Source: Theobroma cacao
Taxonomy: Eukaryota > Streptophyta > Magnoliopsida > Malvales > Malvaceae
Direction of reading: 5' to 3'
NCBI RefSeq assembly: GCF_000208745.1
Contig: NC_030852.1
Span: forward strand, 9,632,529 to 9,696,528
DNA length: 64,000 nucleotides
Within the stretch, counting starts at the first letter, position 1. Each line of letters begins with the position of its first letter. Under the pieces are notes generated by a model. The model searched no databases. It saw only the letters and a list, made by a program, of their open reading frames with translations, and was not told where the DNA came from. The position numbers were made by a program, and so were the translations under genes. This document shows positions 13,130 to 24,987 of this stretch, piece after piece.

Positions 13130-15659
13130 TATCACGACCCGATTTCCAAGCCGTGACCGGTGCATGGACTTAATGGACGTAGTCCATTAAGCCCTAGCAA
13201 ACCTATCTATATTATCCTGCTCATTATTCCATCAAAGTTACTAAAGTCACATTTTGTAATTTCGAACCAAAATAATGCTAACCATTTCCGACTCGTAGTG
13301 ACATACCAATCCAAATATACATACATTGTCTAAAATATGTCTTAACAATTTACATCAGGTTTGACCATACATATAAAAAAGTAGACTCGATTTCCAGCGG
13401 AGAGACTCAGACAAATGTACAGCTACTGAATGCCGAGACACCTACCAAGGGTCGAATATACGAAGACACCTCGACCTATTTACTAGCTGCCTCTTGATTT
13501 GAAAACATGAAGTTGAAACCGATGAGAATAAACCCAGTGAGTGAACATATGAAGAGAACAAGCAATATAATAAGGAAAAGTTTGAAATCATAATGCACTT
13601 ATTTGAAAACGATGCACTTTAGCTTAAGTCCTTATTAAAACCCTCAATTGAACCCTTGGTTGATAAATCATGTGACGATAGAGAATTCATATCCAACATG
13701 AAATTAGAGAAGTGGAAAATATGGCAAAAACCAGCCAAATGATAAACGGAACAGAAAGTTTCATTCTCGCTACAGCGAGAAATAGAGCAACAAGAAAGAC
13801 TTCCTTTCATCCCAAATAAACCATTTCACTGCAATGCAAATCAATTTGGATCACAAAAAAAATTCTCAAGGTTCAGCTAGCAGGATTCCACATACATTAT
13901 AGTCACACACGTTATTCATAAAATCTTTATTGCATTAATACATGTGAACATATGCAAACATATATGTATATATATACATCCATCGCCTCCCCAGCTCAAG
14001 AACATCCCCCCACATCGTGCACATAGCTGAAGTCATCGTGTGCATGCCCCCACATCGTGCATATCTAATGCTGTCGTGTACATCCCCCCACATTGTGCAC
14101 ACGAGCAATATCATCATCTGCCTACCTCACCACCGTCATCACCAGTATGTGCATCCCCCCACATGTGCACACACACAGTTATATCCATTACACAATATTA
14201 TTAACCAATGTACTATACATATATATATATCAACATTATACCGAAACACATGCGTTCATCACACTTTCCATTTCACAACATAAAGACATTTCATAAGGGC
14301 TTGTTCCCAAGCACTTTTTTTTTTTTGAAAGAGAATTGGATAAATCATTCAAAATATTTGTCCAAATACATTCACATATCCCAAAACAGTTTTGAAATAC
14401 AAGTTCACTCACCTGTCTTTGTTGATTTTTAAAGCAGCTCCAACTTCCACTAATGCCCCGAATGGTGATGTGGGGTTTCAGTGGAGCCTATCACACATTA
14501 GCATCACAATCAACTCAATCACATAACCAAAATTCTAAAAGCAATCTCCTAAATCATGTTCAACTGGTTATTCCTAACTAGCTTCCAACTACCATCAAAT
14601 GGCTATTTATTTGCACTATTATAATCACACCAAAATGAATAAACCGCCTCAACTACAAAACACTCATAAATCTAACTATTAATCAATCTCAACAACTAAA
14701 ATATCAAATCAATTTCAATGCTCACCTTGCTAGATTTACAATTGAATATCCCTTCAAGAATTCCCAACTATTATAGAAGGTCTTTCTTTCTCTCTCTAAA
14801 ACCCTAATTAGTGAGAGAAAGTATTGATCTAAGACATTTCAAGGGTTTTAAGGTGAAAGAGTGAAAGAGCATAAGAGGTTCTATAAAAAAAATGCACAAA
14901 AGCATGAAAATGAAGGCTAACTTGAGAGAGTTATGGAAGCTTGAAGAGTACTCCCATGGAAGGTGAAGAAATGTGGGATGGGAGGAAGAACAAGAAGACC
15001 AAGTGCTCGAAATTTAAGGAAGGTGCTGGAGAATAAAGATATTTATAGTTAAAACTTATCCAATTATTCATAAAATTACAATAATGTCCTTAGCAATGCC
15101 ACTTGTCTTCCTCTTGTTCTTGTGAAATCGTTTACTCTTTTGACACTACGGAAAGGTCCAAAATCCTTTGAAAGAGGTCCCTTAAGTAGCCCCCAAAAGT
15201 CATAGCTTCAAAAACCCAAAAATCTTGTTATTTGTAGAATTTATGATGAGGGTCGCGGCTCTCAATTTCCAGCGTTGCGGTGCTCAAACATTCTACCAAT
15301 TTCGGTTCTTTTGGCACAAACCTTTCACTTCGACAAAGATTTTGACCACATTCTCTCTAGAATTGGGAAAAGTGGTAAACATAAAAGTTGTAGCCCTACC
15401 TCTTAGCTTTCTAATGGTTAAAAATCATGTTATTTGAACTTCTGTAGTGGGAGATATACTTAAAAAACTAAAATATATGCAAATAGGGCTACTGTTCATT
15501 ATGCACCTTTCTTCACCAATTAAAATTATTTTTCATCTTACTCCTAGAACGACATAAAATAATTATAAGTAACGTAAAACTAGCATCATTAGCCCAAATT
15601 AAACCTTTAAACATAAGTTCCACCTTGAGTTACGCGCCTATGAAGGTAGAGGTTTCACA
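13130..15659 (-). mobile_element. Solo LTR of a third gypsy family (2530 bp)
   Basis: It is flanked by ATAAC on both sides (13125-13129 and 15660-15664). The interrupted LTR resumes immediately after it. Read on the minus strand the insert starts TGTGAAACC and ends GGGTCGTGATA, a TG...CA LTR with one terminal mutation. It has no primer site, polypurine tract or coding sequence inside, so it is a solo LTR left by recombination between two LTRs. It contains a C-rich minisatellite at about 14001-14175. Confidence 0.88.
14001..14175. repeat. Minisatellite with CATCCCCCCACATCGTGCAC-type unit
   Basis: Four imperfect copies of a unit of about 41 bp or a multiple, with cores near 14003, 14045, 14083 and 14151. 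Each has a run of five or six C followed by CACAT and GTGCAC or GTGCAT. The surrounding LTR is far less C-rich. Confidence 0.75.
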
Positions 15660-17647
15660 ATAACCTCCGAAAGCCTCGCTCCACCAGATCCCACATGCCA
15701 TGGTAGTCTCAACGATGTTGGCCGACATTAGAGAATCAAGCAGTTGCAACCACGTAATCATCTGATGGCCTAGCCACGCATACATATAGCACAGGTCGTG
15801 GCTCCCGCCACGCCTAATTGCCCATCGAATACCCAAGGGTTCTCTAGCTAGAGCTCACTCGTGCACGAGGGTCACAGTTAACCGAAGTGACAGTCGACCT
15901 ACTCTCAAATCTCTCTGTTTGTAAAACCATTTTTGAAATTTTGTTATGTCTTTAAAAGCTCGTCTCAAAATTATTTCCAAAGCATTCAACACAGGGTATG
16001 ATAAAATCTATTATCATTTTCATAAAATAAAGTTGGTGCATGAATTTCAAAACAATAACTCGCATGGTGAATAAGCATTATAATCATGAATGCACACTGC
16101 ACAAATATATAAGGCACATTTTTTATATAAATCATCTTGAAAATCTTGTTTCTCGATTTAAAATACTTTACGTATAATTTATACATATATATTCAAAACA
16201 CATTTGAAAATCATGGCAATCACAAATTTCCTAGAAATCTACCAACTCATGCTTTCCACAATTTTTCATATAAAATAAATCACACGTACAAATATATATA
16301 TATATATATAGGAATAATTACAAAAATTTTAAAATTGACACCCCCTACTCACCTCGAAATAGCGGGATACTACGTCGCTATTTTTGCTTGTCAATGGCTC
16401 GTTATTTCGTTCAGCACTCCCGTACAACTCACTTCCTTTACCTTTGCATTTTCTTTTCTTCCTTGTTTTTCTCTCTTTTTCTTACTCTTTTGGACCTATC
16501 CTTCCTTGGGCCCTTCTCATGGGCTCTTTCCACTTATCCTCATTGGGCTATGCCTACTTTTTCTTTTCTTATTTTTCTTTTTACTTTTTTTTTTCCTTTC
16601 TTTCCCGTTTCTCTCTCTCTCTTCTGCTTCTATTCTTTCTTACCATATTTGCAGCCACCATCATTCATTTTTCCCTCTCAACGTCGATCACATTTTCCTT
16701 CTTTCTTTCTCACCACCGGTAGCACCCTAAAAACCCAGCTTCCTCTTTTTTCCTTCCTCAAAATCCAGCAGCACAAAGCCTCATTTTTCCTCCTTAAATT
16801 GGCAGCAAATCAGCCCCTTTCCTCTCTTAAAATCAGCTCCTTTCTCCATTTTATTTGCTCCATAAGTGGCTATTGGCAGCAGCATGAGGAAATAAAATTT
16901 GCTCTTTCTCACCAACTCTCTCTCTCCTTCCCGTTTTGTCTCCTCAAAGTCTAGCGCTTCTCCCTTTTTCTTGTTATTCTTTCCAGCCGTCCTTATCCAT
17001 TTTGTACTTGTCAACTATATTTATTTATTTTTTATTTTTTATACTTGGCCAGCCTCCCACTATCATTTCCTCTTCGTTTATTATTCCTTAAATGGTCAGC
17101 CCCTACTAACTCAATTCATCACTTAAAATATATTTTTTTAAGTTATTCATTTGCCACATGGGCGGCTGCCCACTCCACCTTTGTTCCATTTTTTTTCTTT
17201 ATTTTTCCTTTCTTTTTCTCCCATATGGTCAAAGTCAAGTCAAAAGGCCTTGCTTCATTTTCCACTTGTCCTACCCTTTCATTATTCATCTTTTCTTTAT
17301 TCATTTCATTTTATTTATTTATTCATTTATTGTTATTATTATTAGTAATATTTTAATATTATTTTATTAAATAAAATATTATTTTTTCAAAATTTTCTAC
17401 TTGTCTCCTTTAGTCTCGAAATGTATTATTATGTCCTGTTTCACTTCCAAATCACCTTTTAACGTGTTAATTCATCCCTAACAAAAATATTATTATTTAA
17501 TTATTATTTTCACATGTGCTAAATATTTTACTTTGGAGCATTCCTTTACTCTTTTATCACTCTTTAGCACATAAACTTGCATCAATTATTCCTTTGTCTT
17601 ACTGAGACAGTTATGTTAACTACTATACGAGGGTACGGGGTGTTACA

Positions 17648-17652
17648 ATCCA
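17648..17652. repeat. Target-site duplication of element 2 (right copy)
   Basis: ATCCA, identical to 4936-4940. Confidence 0.92.
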
Positions 17653-17728
17653 TTTACTCTTCAGCTGCATTAGCACATCGCTGAGTAAATTCAGTAAACT
17701 GTTGGGTTAAATTCCGTAATCCAGCAGT
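17653..17728 (-). pseudogene. Element 1 gag: short middle piece between two insertions
   Basis: Only 81 bp of element 1 (17653-17733, including one target duplication) remain between elements 2 and 3. The minus strand encodes TAGLRNLTQQFTEFTQRCAN, a typical chromovirus gag N-terminal helix region. It ends in an in-frame TAA just before the ATG at the element 2 insertion point. It joins in frame to the first gag block at 27955-28183. Confidence 0.85.
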
Positions 17729-17733
17729 TAATT
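17729..17733. repeat. Target-site duplication of element 3 (left copy)
   Basis: TAATT, identical to 27950-27954. Confidence 0.92.
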
Positions 17734-18334
17734 TGTAAAGCCTGACCTTATAAAATATTTGTCATGACATACATATGATGGATAGCATTTTTGCATGCTA
17801 AGAGAGTCCCGAAGAATTTACAAAAGTCAGTATTGTACCTAGAGGTACAACAAAGTTGATTTAAGTCTCGAACTAGATCAAATAGGGATTTTAGGGTGAA
17901 ATTGAAAATTTTAAAGTCCTAGAATGACTTAGAATGGTGATTCGGGGTTCGAGGATCAATTCGGAGTCAAACCAAAAATTTCACTATCTAGGGGCAAAAT
18001 GGTAATTTTGCCACTCAAGGACAAAATGGGAAATTTTTTGAAGAATTTTGATCATATATGACTTATTGGAGTATGATTTGAGGTTGAGAAGTGAAAATTT
18101 TGTAATCTTGGTATTTTTCGGAGCATAGGGGTAAAAGAGTAATTTTGCCACCCTAGGGGCAAAATTGTAATTTTACACACCCAACACTTGTCCAGCACAT
18201 GGATTTTACCCAATATTATCAAGAATAATTGAAGGAATTTATATGGTGGAGAGAGAAAGCTTAATAGTTAAGAAATAAAAATGGACTAACGAAATGGTGA
18301 CACATGGCATATTTATAACCATTAACTATTTGGC

Positions 18335-18343
18335 TTATAAATT
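18335..18343 (+). promoter_or_regulatory. Candidate LTR promoter TATA box (element 3 5' LTR)
   Basis: TTATAAATT lies about 600 bp into the LTR. It is kept in the 3' LTR at 25589-25597 and, as TATAAATTA, in the solo LTR near 38530. The short leader ATGGCCGGCCAA starts about 30 bases downstream. This is consistent with the U3/R border; the transcription start is inferred. Confidence 0.6.
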
Positions 18344-18486
18344 AACACAAATCAGCCCATTTTCTCTTCATATGGCCGGCCAAACCAAGAACAAAGGAAG
18401 AACAAAGGGAGAAAAGAAAAACAAGAACCGTAAGTGGAAAAATTCAAGGAAAAATTGGTGGATTTCAAGGAATCAAGCAATCAAAG

Positions 18487-20073
18487 GTAAAATTTCTTGA
18501 TTTTGACTTGTGATCTACCTTTCCCATGCATTTCTCCTTATTTTCCATGGTTAGATTTCATGTTTTCATGGTGAATTCATGGCTGGTCAAAATGGGTATG
18601 GAGAGAGAAAGATGTTAGATTTATTTGATTTTTAAGTTATGTTAGTGTTTTTAGTCAGTTTAGCATATTTAGAAACAAAACAACAAGAAAAGAATTCATT
18701 TTTCCCATCAACCATCAATGGTCGTGTTTCCTAGGGAGGATATTGTGGCCGAAATTGATGAAATTTCATGATATTTGATGTTTGGTGAGGCTAGAAATTA
18801 AATGGAAAATTTTGGTGTGAAAATTCGAATTTTTACCTCATGTATAGACATGTGTGATTATTGACCCAGGATTGATAAATTGAATCTCATTCACAGTCAC
18901 TGAGGTAATTTAGGTATAATTGGAGTGTAGAAAGTGAAAGAAATTGAGTTGGAGTTAAATTGGAGGTTTTAGCCAATTACATCGAGAATAGTGCGAATTA
19001 GGTTGAATACCGTATTTAAACGGTTATTCGGACATTTTGCATCACATTTCGTGCATTCATATAGATTTATAGAGCCTAAAATAGTTTATGATAAATTGAA
19101 ACAATTTATTGAAATTCATGTCACGTATGATGTATAGGTGGTGAGCCCTCTAACAAGGGTAAAGAGATTGTGCCCGAAGACTGGGAATAGGAGTATATCG
19201 AACTCCTAGTACTGTGAGTAACCTTACTATCATTTTAATTATCTAAAGTATGTTTTTAATCGATTTTGGTGAAATTTTATGAAAATGAGTTTAAATGGTA
19301 AATCTTTGTGTTTTACAAACAAAATGCGTTTACATGAAAAGATTTTATAAATTGTCTTGAAATTGAATAATGATTTTGAAAAATAGAGTAATTAGAGACC
19401 ACTTGTTATATTGTAAATTTATGATTTGAAATCGAATGGCTTATGACAATATTTGCATGAATGGCTGAATAGATATTTGTGTTGAAATATATGAATTATA
19501 TATTTAGCCTTGAAGGGCTGTGAATTACGATAATTGCCATATCATGTTACTGAATTTTATTGTATGGTGGGTTTAGCTTGCTGCAGTACGCGAGTTTTCG
19601 TGGACTAGCCTATTAGAGGGGCACGGTAAACCCCATTATATTTTACCTCGGTTGGAGAAGCGAGTAGGGTAACTCTCGAGGTATAACTTTTAGAGTTCAC
19701 TTCACGCTAAACCACCACGTGAGGGGGAACTCGACCAACGCCAAGGAATGGCTATGTTTTCAAAATAAAACATGACTTTCTAATAGCCTTAGTGGACTCA
19801 GTTGGGATAGCTCTCGGTCAAGGTATCCTAGATAACTGAGTATGATAATAATTTTTAGCATGAGCCAAGCTTTTAAGAAATTCATAAGCCATATTGATTA
19901 CTTGATTTAAATAAATTGATTTCATTTGGTTGAAATAAGTTGAAAAGTGATAAATTACAATTTGATGAAATGTTTTAATAGTCTCCTTTTACTTGACTTT
20001 AGATATTTTGAATGATGTTTGTTTACTCACTGGGATTTTATAATCTCACCACCGTCCTTTCCACCCATTTCAG
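18487..20073 (+). other. Candidate intron inside family B LTR
   Basis: The donor AAAG|GTAAAATTT at 18487 recurs in all six complete copies of this LTR (25741, 38669 and 59424 on plus; 35908 and 45987 on minus). Near the LTR end a pyrimidine tract ending in TTTCAG or TTTTAG (20072-20073) recurs at the matching places (about 27335, 40275 and 61004), with a TACTCAC branch-like sequence about 35-45 bases upstream. These are splice signals by pattern only; there is no transcript evidence. Confidence 0.4.
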
Positions 20074-20695
20074 GTTTAGAATAGATTGTAGATAACTGAT
20101 AACAGCGAGGACTACAGTTGGACTTGCCACATCCAAAAACAGTAGGTTAATTTCTTTTGATACTTTTAGTCATTCGTGGGCCCACGTGTCACTGTAAATT
20201 AAATTTTATACTTTGGTTATCTATATTACAACATTTATGAATTTATTTTGCTTTTACGCTGTAAAAATTATTTACACAGTATTTTAAAAATATTCTTTTA
20301 TTAGAAAATTGAATATTTTATTCTATATTTTTATTTTACTCAAATAGTCATAATTTCATTTTAGATGAATGTTTTAGACATCCAAAATTATTTTTTATTA
20401 TGAAATATGTGTTTTCCACTTATATACTACATTTTTAACTGATTTTGAGATTTTTGGGAAAAATGACCAAAATACCCCTGTGAGACAAAAATTATTATTT
20501 TATTCTTTTTAAGTTGAAAACAGCTTAAAATCTTTTAGAACACGATATTCAACAACGGTTACTCACAGGGGAAATGAGAACCTGATATTAAAGCCTTGCG
20601 GGGTTTCGGTTGACATTCTGGGTAATGAGTGTCGATCAGAACGTCGGGACGATTGTCACGGGCTCGAGGGGAGTGCCGAGTCGTGACAATTATAT

Positions 20696-20707
20696 TGGTA
20701 TCAGAGC
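20696..20707 (+). other. Primer-binding site of element 3
   Basis: TGGTATCAGAGC, an exact plant initiator-Met-tRNA primer site, seven bases after the 5' LTR. Confidence 0.92.
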
Positions 20708-22665
20708 TTTTGGTTTTAAAGATCAAAGCCTTTGGTTTTAAAGATCATAGTACAAAGCTTTTTGTTTTAAGGTTGTTTTAAAAACTACAGTGTTAGTGTG
20801 GCCCAAGTTAACTTAAGTCAGGTTAAGTAGAATAGAATACGTGTATCTGCATATAGAATTTGGAGTTGTTTAGACTCGTTCTGTTTTTTCTTATAGATCT
20901 TATAGGAGCTATAGGAACTTCTGTTCCCAATAATCCACTTCCTTGTTAATGTCATGCAAAGATCATAAGTAGGGCCGTTGTCCGAGTTTAAGATGCCACC
21001 CATGACACGAGCCAGTGTTATAGAGATCTTAAAATGAGTGCTCTTAATGAAAGATTAATGAAATGATATATCCCTCCGATTAAGGATGAAAAAATTTAGA
21101 GTTGGACTAATAGGCCGTGATAATTTATTCAGTTGGTGGAGTTATAAGTGAACTCATGGTTGTCAATTGGAAAAAGATTTGGGGACTATGGATTGTACTG
21201 GGGTTAATATAAAGGAACACGTGTGATAATGGTAATAAGGGGTGCAATTTGGATAGAATGAATAGTGATGGTTGTAATTCGCTTGGAGTGCATAAATTAA
21301 GCATTGAGGTAAGAGTAAATTCATACTTATGTGCATATAGATAAGAACGCTATGTTAATTGAGCGTGTTATGCCCATATAAAAGTGGTGTTGAGATTTTG
21401 AAATATATTATATGTGAATATGTCTGGAATAGGTATAGCAGGTTAGAGGGAACTGGTGTTGATTTCAATTAAGCGATTGTGAGATTTCAAGAATTGATTG
21501 GACCTATTATAATTCATGGATATAAGCACGTGAATTAACTTGAGAGTGAGTATCAATGATTTCTATAATTGATGTGTGGTCATGAAGTAAGAAGTTAGTA
21601 AACAAATCTGTTCTAAGGATGAGCTTGAACTTTGCTATGCATAGCAAAAAGGGGAGCCGAGGGATTAAAGGACTAGATGTGATATTGGCAGCTTGAGGTT
21701 AAATGACTTGGAAATGTCGAATTTAGTCTAAGTGCCATATGAAGTTCTATAATTGAGACTGATATACGAATTACTTGAAAGATCAATTTAAAAGTTTATT
21801 CGGTTCAAAGTGTGGTCTATGATACAAATGATCAGTCTTGAAGGTGATCTCTCTAGAGTAAGGAATTTAGAAAATGTTAATGTTTGGATATACTTTAAGA
21901 GAGAGAACTTCTATATCCTAAGTTTAGGACAACTTTGATCTTATGATCACAAAGGCAAGGTGTGATAACTAAGTAAATTATTCACTTAATAAATGTGATT
22001 GGTTATTGATGAATAAAGTCAAGATCTTAATATTTAGTGGTGTACAATTTGATAATTATGTATTTAAGAGTTATTTGGAGACAATTCCTTCATCAATATT
22101 GCACTAAATGCTATGATAAAGGCATATCAATGTTAATATAGAAAAGGTGAAATTTGAAATTTCAGTTGTAGCTACAAAATTTGAAAGGATATAAGTGACG
22201 CTTATAATGGATTTTTGATTCTATGAGGATTGTGAATATAAGTGTAAAGAAAGATGAAGATATGAGATATCGATGAGGAATATCAATGTTAAGTGATGAA
22301 GTATGAATAACGGATTACAAGTGTTATAGGATGAGATGAATTTCAAAATATTGACTTTATCTATTATATGTGATGAGCACAAGAAGATATAAATGGTTAT
22401 GGAAATTGTGACGTAAGCTTGGAGGGAAACCAAACGGTTGAGAATGATTAGTGTAGTAACCTTAAATATAGATGAATAACATTGATTAAGTAAACTCCAA
22501 CAGCCACCATGCCGCGGTGTTAAGAACACTTCATGTCTTGGACGCATGAATAAAATGAGACAGATGTGAAGTTAAACTTACGAGTTGACCTAAAGGCATT
22601 GAACTTGATTCTAAGTTTTGTTAACTAGAATTTTAAGGTTTTGGAAGATATCGATATGAATGAGT
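20708..22665 (+). other. Shared non-coding module (copy in element 3) and leader
   Basis: Bases 20708-20890 are a leader that matches the leader of element 4 (reverse complement of about 43610-43737). From about 20900 the sequence is non-coding and matches the reverse complement of the element 2 and 4 interiors: 21640-21685 matches 42880-42915, 21960-22070 matches 10860-10930, and 22290-22650 matches 42110-42440. No gag or protease frame can be read. Confidence 0.72.
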
Positions 22666-22667
22666 TA

Positions 22668-22905
22668 AAGCTGAACTGGTTAAAGACGTTCCCTTCAGGG
22701 AACAGCAAAAGGTCTGGGGTTCGAAACTTGGCGAGAAGGTCCTGCAGGGCTCGTCATGTGGCCCTTAAGCGCGATGGAAACGAGTAAGTCAAGTGATAGG
22801 GACCCAGACATAACAATACCTTGGAGTGGGCCCGAAGAGGATCCCACATAAATGGCTAAGTTACGGGTTAAGTGATCATATCTTGTGAGACATAAGTTTA
22901 AGATA
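22668..22905 (+). mobile_element. Probable tRNA-derived SINE in element 3
   Basis: The segment is GC-richer than its surroundings. It has a polymerase III B-box (GGTTCGAAACT at 22718-22728) about 45 bases after an A-box-like CTGGTTAAAGACG. The homologous region of element 4 (around 42100) runs from the flank without this segment, so it is an insertion. The limits are approximate, and I could not fix a target duplication or a poly-A tail. Confidence 0.45.
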
Positions 22906-24835
22906 GATATCTTCAAGGAAATACCCAAGAGAAGTTCTGCCGTGGATCTTGTAAAAGCAAGCACTAAGTTATGTGATTATAAAAAGGAAGCTATAAGCGG
23001 AGAGTAATATTAGTATTAATATTGAAAAATACTTGAGGAGAATCTGGTTTTAAGTCTTGCAATTTCAAGTACAATTTGTAAATTGGTTAAGGAAGAATGA
23101 TGTTATATTCGTATGAAAGAGTGAAACTTTATTAAAGGAAGCATATGGAAAAGCATAAGAGAATAAATTAGTTTGGCTTACTATAAGAGGTCAAAAGTTG
23201 GATGGCCATGAGTGGCTTGTAAGTAAACTAGGAATGTATAGGTAAGTTTGTAAGGGAGCTATGATCGATAGATAAGGGTAGAACTTTAATGATGAGACAG
23301 TGTTTGCTGCGTTAGACCTTGAACTATAAAATATGGATATGTATCCACCTTATTAATACTCTGATGTGATAAATTTGAAAGACTTTTCGCAATGAGAAAA
23401 CATTAAAGCTTAAGGAGCAAATAGCTATACAGTCAAGTTAGACTCATGACTGAAATGTCATATACGTATGAGGATGGGATAGAAGCATAAGTATACTTGA
23501 AAATACTGGTTTGAAGCAATGATTATCCTACTGTTTTATGGAGTCGATGAGGTTCTGGTTTAGACATAATTGTAGATGCAAAACATAAATTGTGAAATGT
23601 ACTCCCCCACAAGTTTCAATTTATTTTTAAGTAATTATCAAGGCAAAGTATTTGATAATGGTTGGCAAAGGTTGAATTGTGTTTTGAATGTTTAGAAAAT
23701 GAGGATGATACGGTTTGATTAAATGACACTATTATCTATAAAGGAATAGAAATACGCTACGGGAATTGTAAAGATCTACTTAAATAAAAAAAGAAAAGAA
23801 ATGATGATTCGAAAATTCAAGTACTCATGTACAAGTAAGGGTTTGGTGCTGAGATATGACATAGGGTTGAATTACTCCAATATGAACTTTGACTCTAAAA
23901 ATTTGATTTATATGATACGTGTTGTTTGGGGATGATGCCAACTAGTGGTTAACTCTCATACGAGAATGGAATATGTGCAATCAACTTCATGTAATCAAAA
24001 GTGTGAAAATTTGCCTTGATTGGCATAAGCCCATGACTCAAAATGGATGATTATGGATTTAATCTTCCTAGGTAAAAAGGGCCGAAAGAAGTTGATATAA
24101 GAAATATCTTGATAAATGATACTTTGATTTTAAAGTGTACGTGAGGGGAGATAAATGTTTATTTTCATCTTCAAATTGATAAACTAATGAGGCCATGAGA
24201 TCTACTGTTTGGAGAAAAATTTGAGGAATCACAAGTTGAATATGTTTGTAGGTGACGTATAACTAACCAGTTGGTTATGACCTAGGAATTTAAGGATTGA
24301 TTAAGTCCATAAGGATACATCCAAAAGTATGTTTATTTGTTTAAATGTATTGTGGAAATAGTCGATATCTACTTAATAAGTACTTGATCATAAAATACGA
24401 GAGTTTCTTTTTGAGAATATGGTTACTAATGGTTACCAAATTTAAATTATCTGTGATGCTAAATATATATATGGACAAATAAATAGTGTTTGATCCTTAT
24501 GTATTATTAAATGTTTGAATAGGAATTGTAGTGCACACCCCTTTAGGAGAAAAATTGATTTGGAAGCAGTTATAATATGGAAAGAGTATTCTGAAGTGGG
24601 AATTATTGATTGTTGACAAGTTATAAAGGTAGCGTAACGATAAGAAATCCCATTAGAGGTTGAGTTGCATGGATATAAGAGACTTTGAGAGATAGTTAAG
24701 GAAATGGTATCAAGGAAATGTAATCTATAGCACGGTTAAGCCGTACGTGATAGACTAATATGATTAAGAAGATTGAAGCTACATAAATGTGAGGTAAACA
24801 TAAATATGAGGATAAGTACAGGAATGAATAAGAGC
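22906..24835 (+). other. Element 3 interior, 3' half: nothing recognisable
   Basis: AT-rich sequence with no RT or integrase motif that I can read in the element's orientation. By position it should hold pol. It is either fully decayed or never coding. Confidence 0.55.
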
Positions 24836-24838
24836 ATC

Positions 24839-24950
24839 CCAATGGTTAAAGTATTGTGGATGAATGCTTAAATGGAAGAGATGACATGGGAAGTTGAACA
24901 TCAGATAAGAAGACAATACCCCACATTTTCTTTGAGTTCAGCAGATGAAA
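24839..24950 (+). pseudogene. Element 3 pol remnant: chromodomain tail
   Basis: The plus strand reads NKSIPMVKVLWMN, a TAA stop, then EEMTWEVEHQIRRQYPTFSL. This matches the chromodomain end of chromovirus pol. It closely resembles the same part of element 4 (36715-36873, MVKVLWKNAQIEEMTWEVEH). It lies 25 bp before the polypurine tract, as expected, and is the only coding remnant I can read in element 3. Confidence 0.8.
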
Positions 24951-24973
24951 TTTTGAGGTCAAAATTTTATTTT

Positions 24974-24987
24974 AAAGGGGGTAGTGC
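24974..24987 (+). other. Polypurine tract of element 3
   Basis: AAAGGGGGTAGTGC, directly before the 3' LTR. The same tract occurs in element 4 (36659-36672, minus strand) and differs from that of elements 1 and 2. Confidence 0.85.

Larger units (their letters stand above)
4941..17647 (-). mobile_element. Element 2: gypsy-type element with non-coding interior, inserted in element 1 gag
   Basis: Seen: 3' LTR 4941-7448, polypurine tract 7449-7461, interior 7449-12133, primer site 12117-12129, 5' LTR 12134-17647 (itself carrying a solo LTR), and matching ATCCA duplications. The LTRs start TGTAACACC and end in ...ACA. They are a related subfamily of the element 1 LTR. The 4.7-kb interior has no recognisable gag or pol, so this is a non-autonomous or fully eroded element. 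Its interior is related to those of elements 3 and 4, although their LTRs differ from this one. Confidence 0.9.
12134..17647 (-). repeat. 5' LTR of element 2 (2979 bp plus inserted solo LTR)
   Basis: It is the partner of 4941-7448. It keeps the segment 12552-13052 that the other copy lost, and a solo LTR at 13130-15659 interrupts it. The outer end GGGTGTTACA is followed by the duplication ATCCA. Confidence 0.9.
17734..20688 (+). repeat. 5' LTR of element 3 (family B, 2955 bp)
   Basis: It starts TGTAAAGCC (family consensus TGTCAAGCCC) and ends TCGTGACA. It aligns over its whole length with the 3' LTR 24988-27949 and with the solo LTRs at 37925 and 58659. It has a TATA box at 18335-18343, a candidate splice donor at 18487 and a candidate acceptor at 20072-20073. 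Confidence 0.92.

Noticed and set aside
18294..18500. 68-codon frame conserved in both LTRs of element 3 (again at 25551-25754)
   Set aside because: It is conserved only because the LTRs are copies of each other. The other family B LTRs break the frame. Treated as LTR leader sequence, not as a gene.
22695..22964. 89-codon minus-strand frame in element 3
   Set aside because: It overlaps the probable SINE on the opposite strand and has no protein similarity I recognise.
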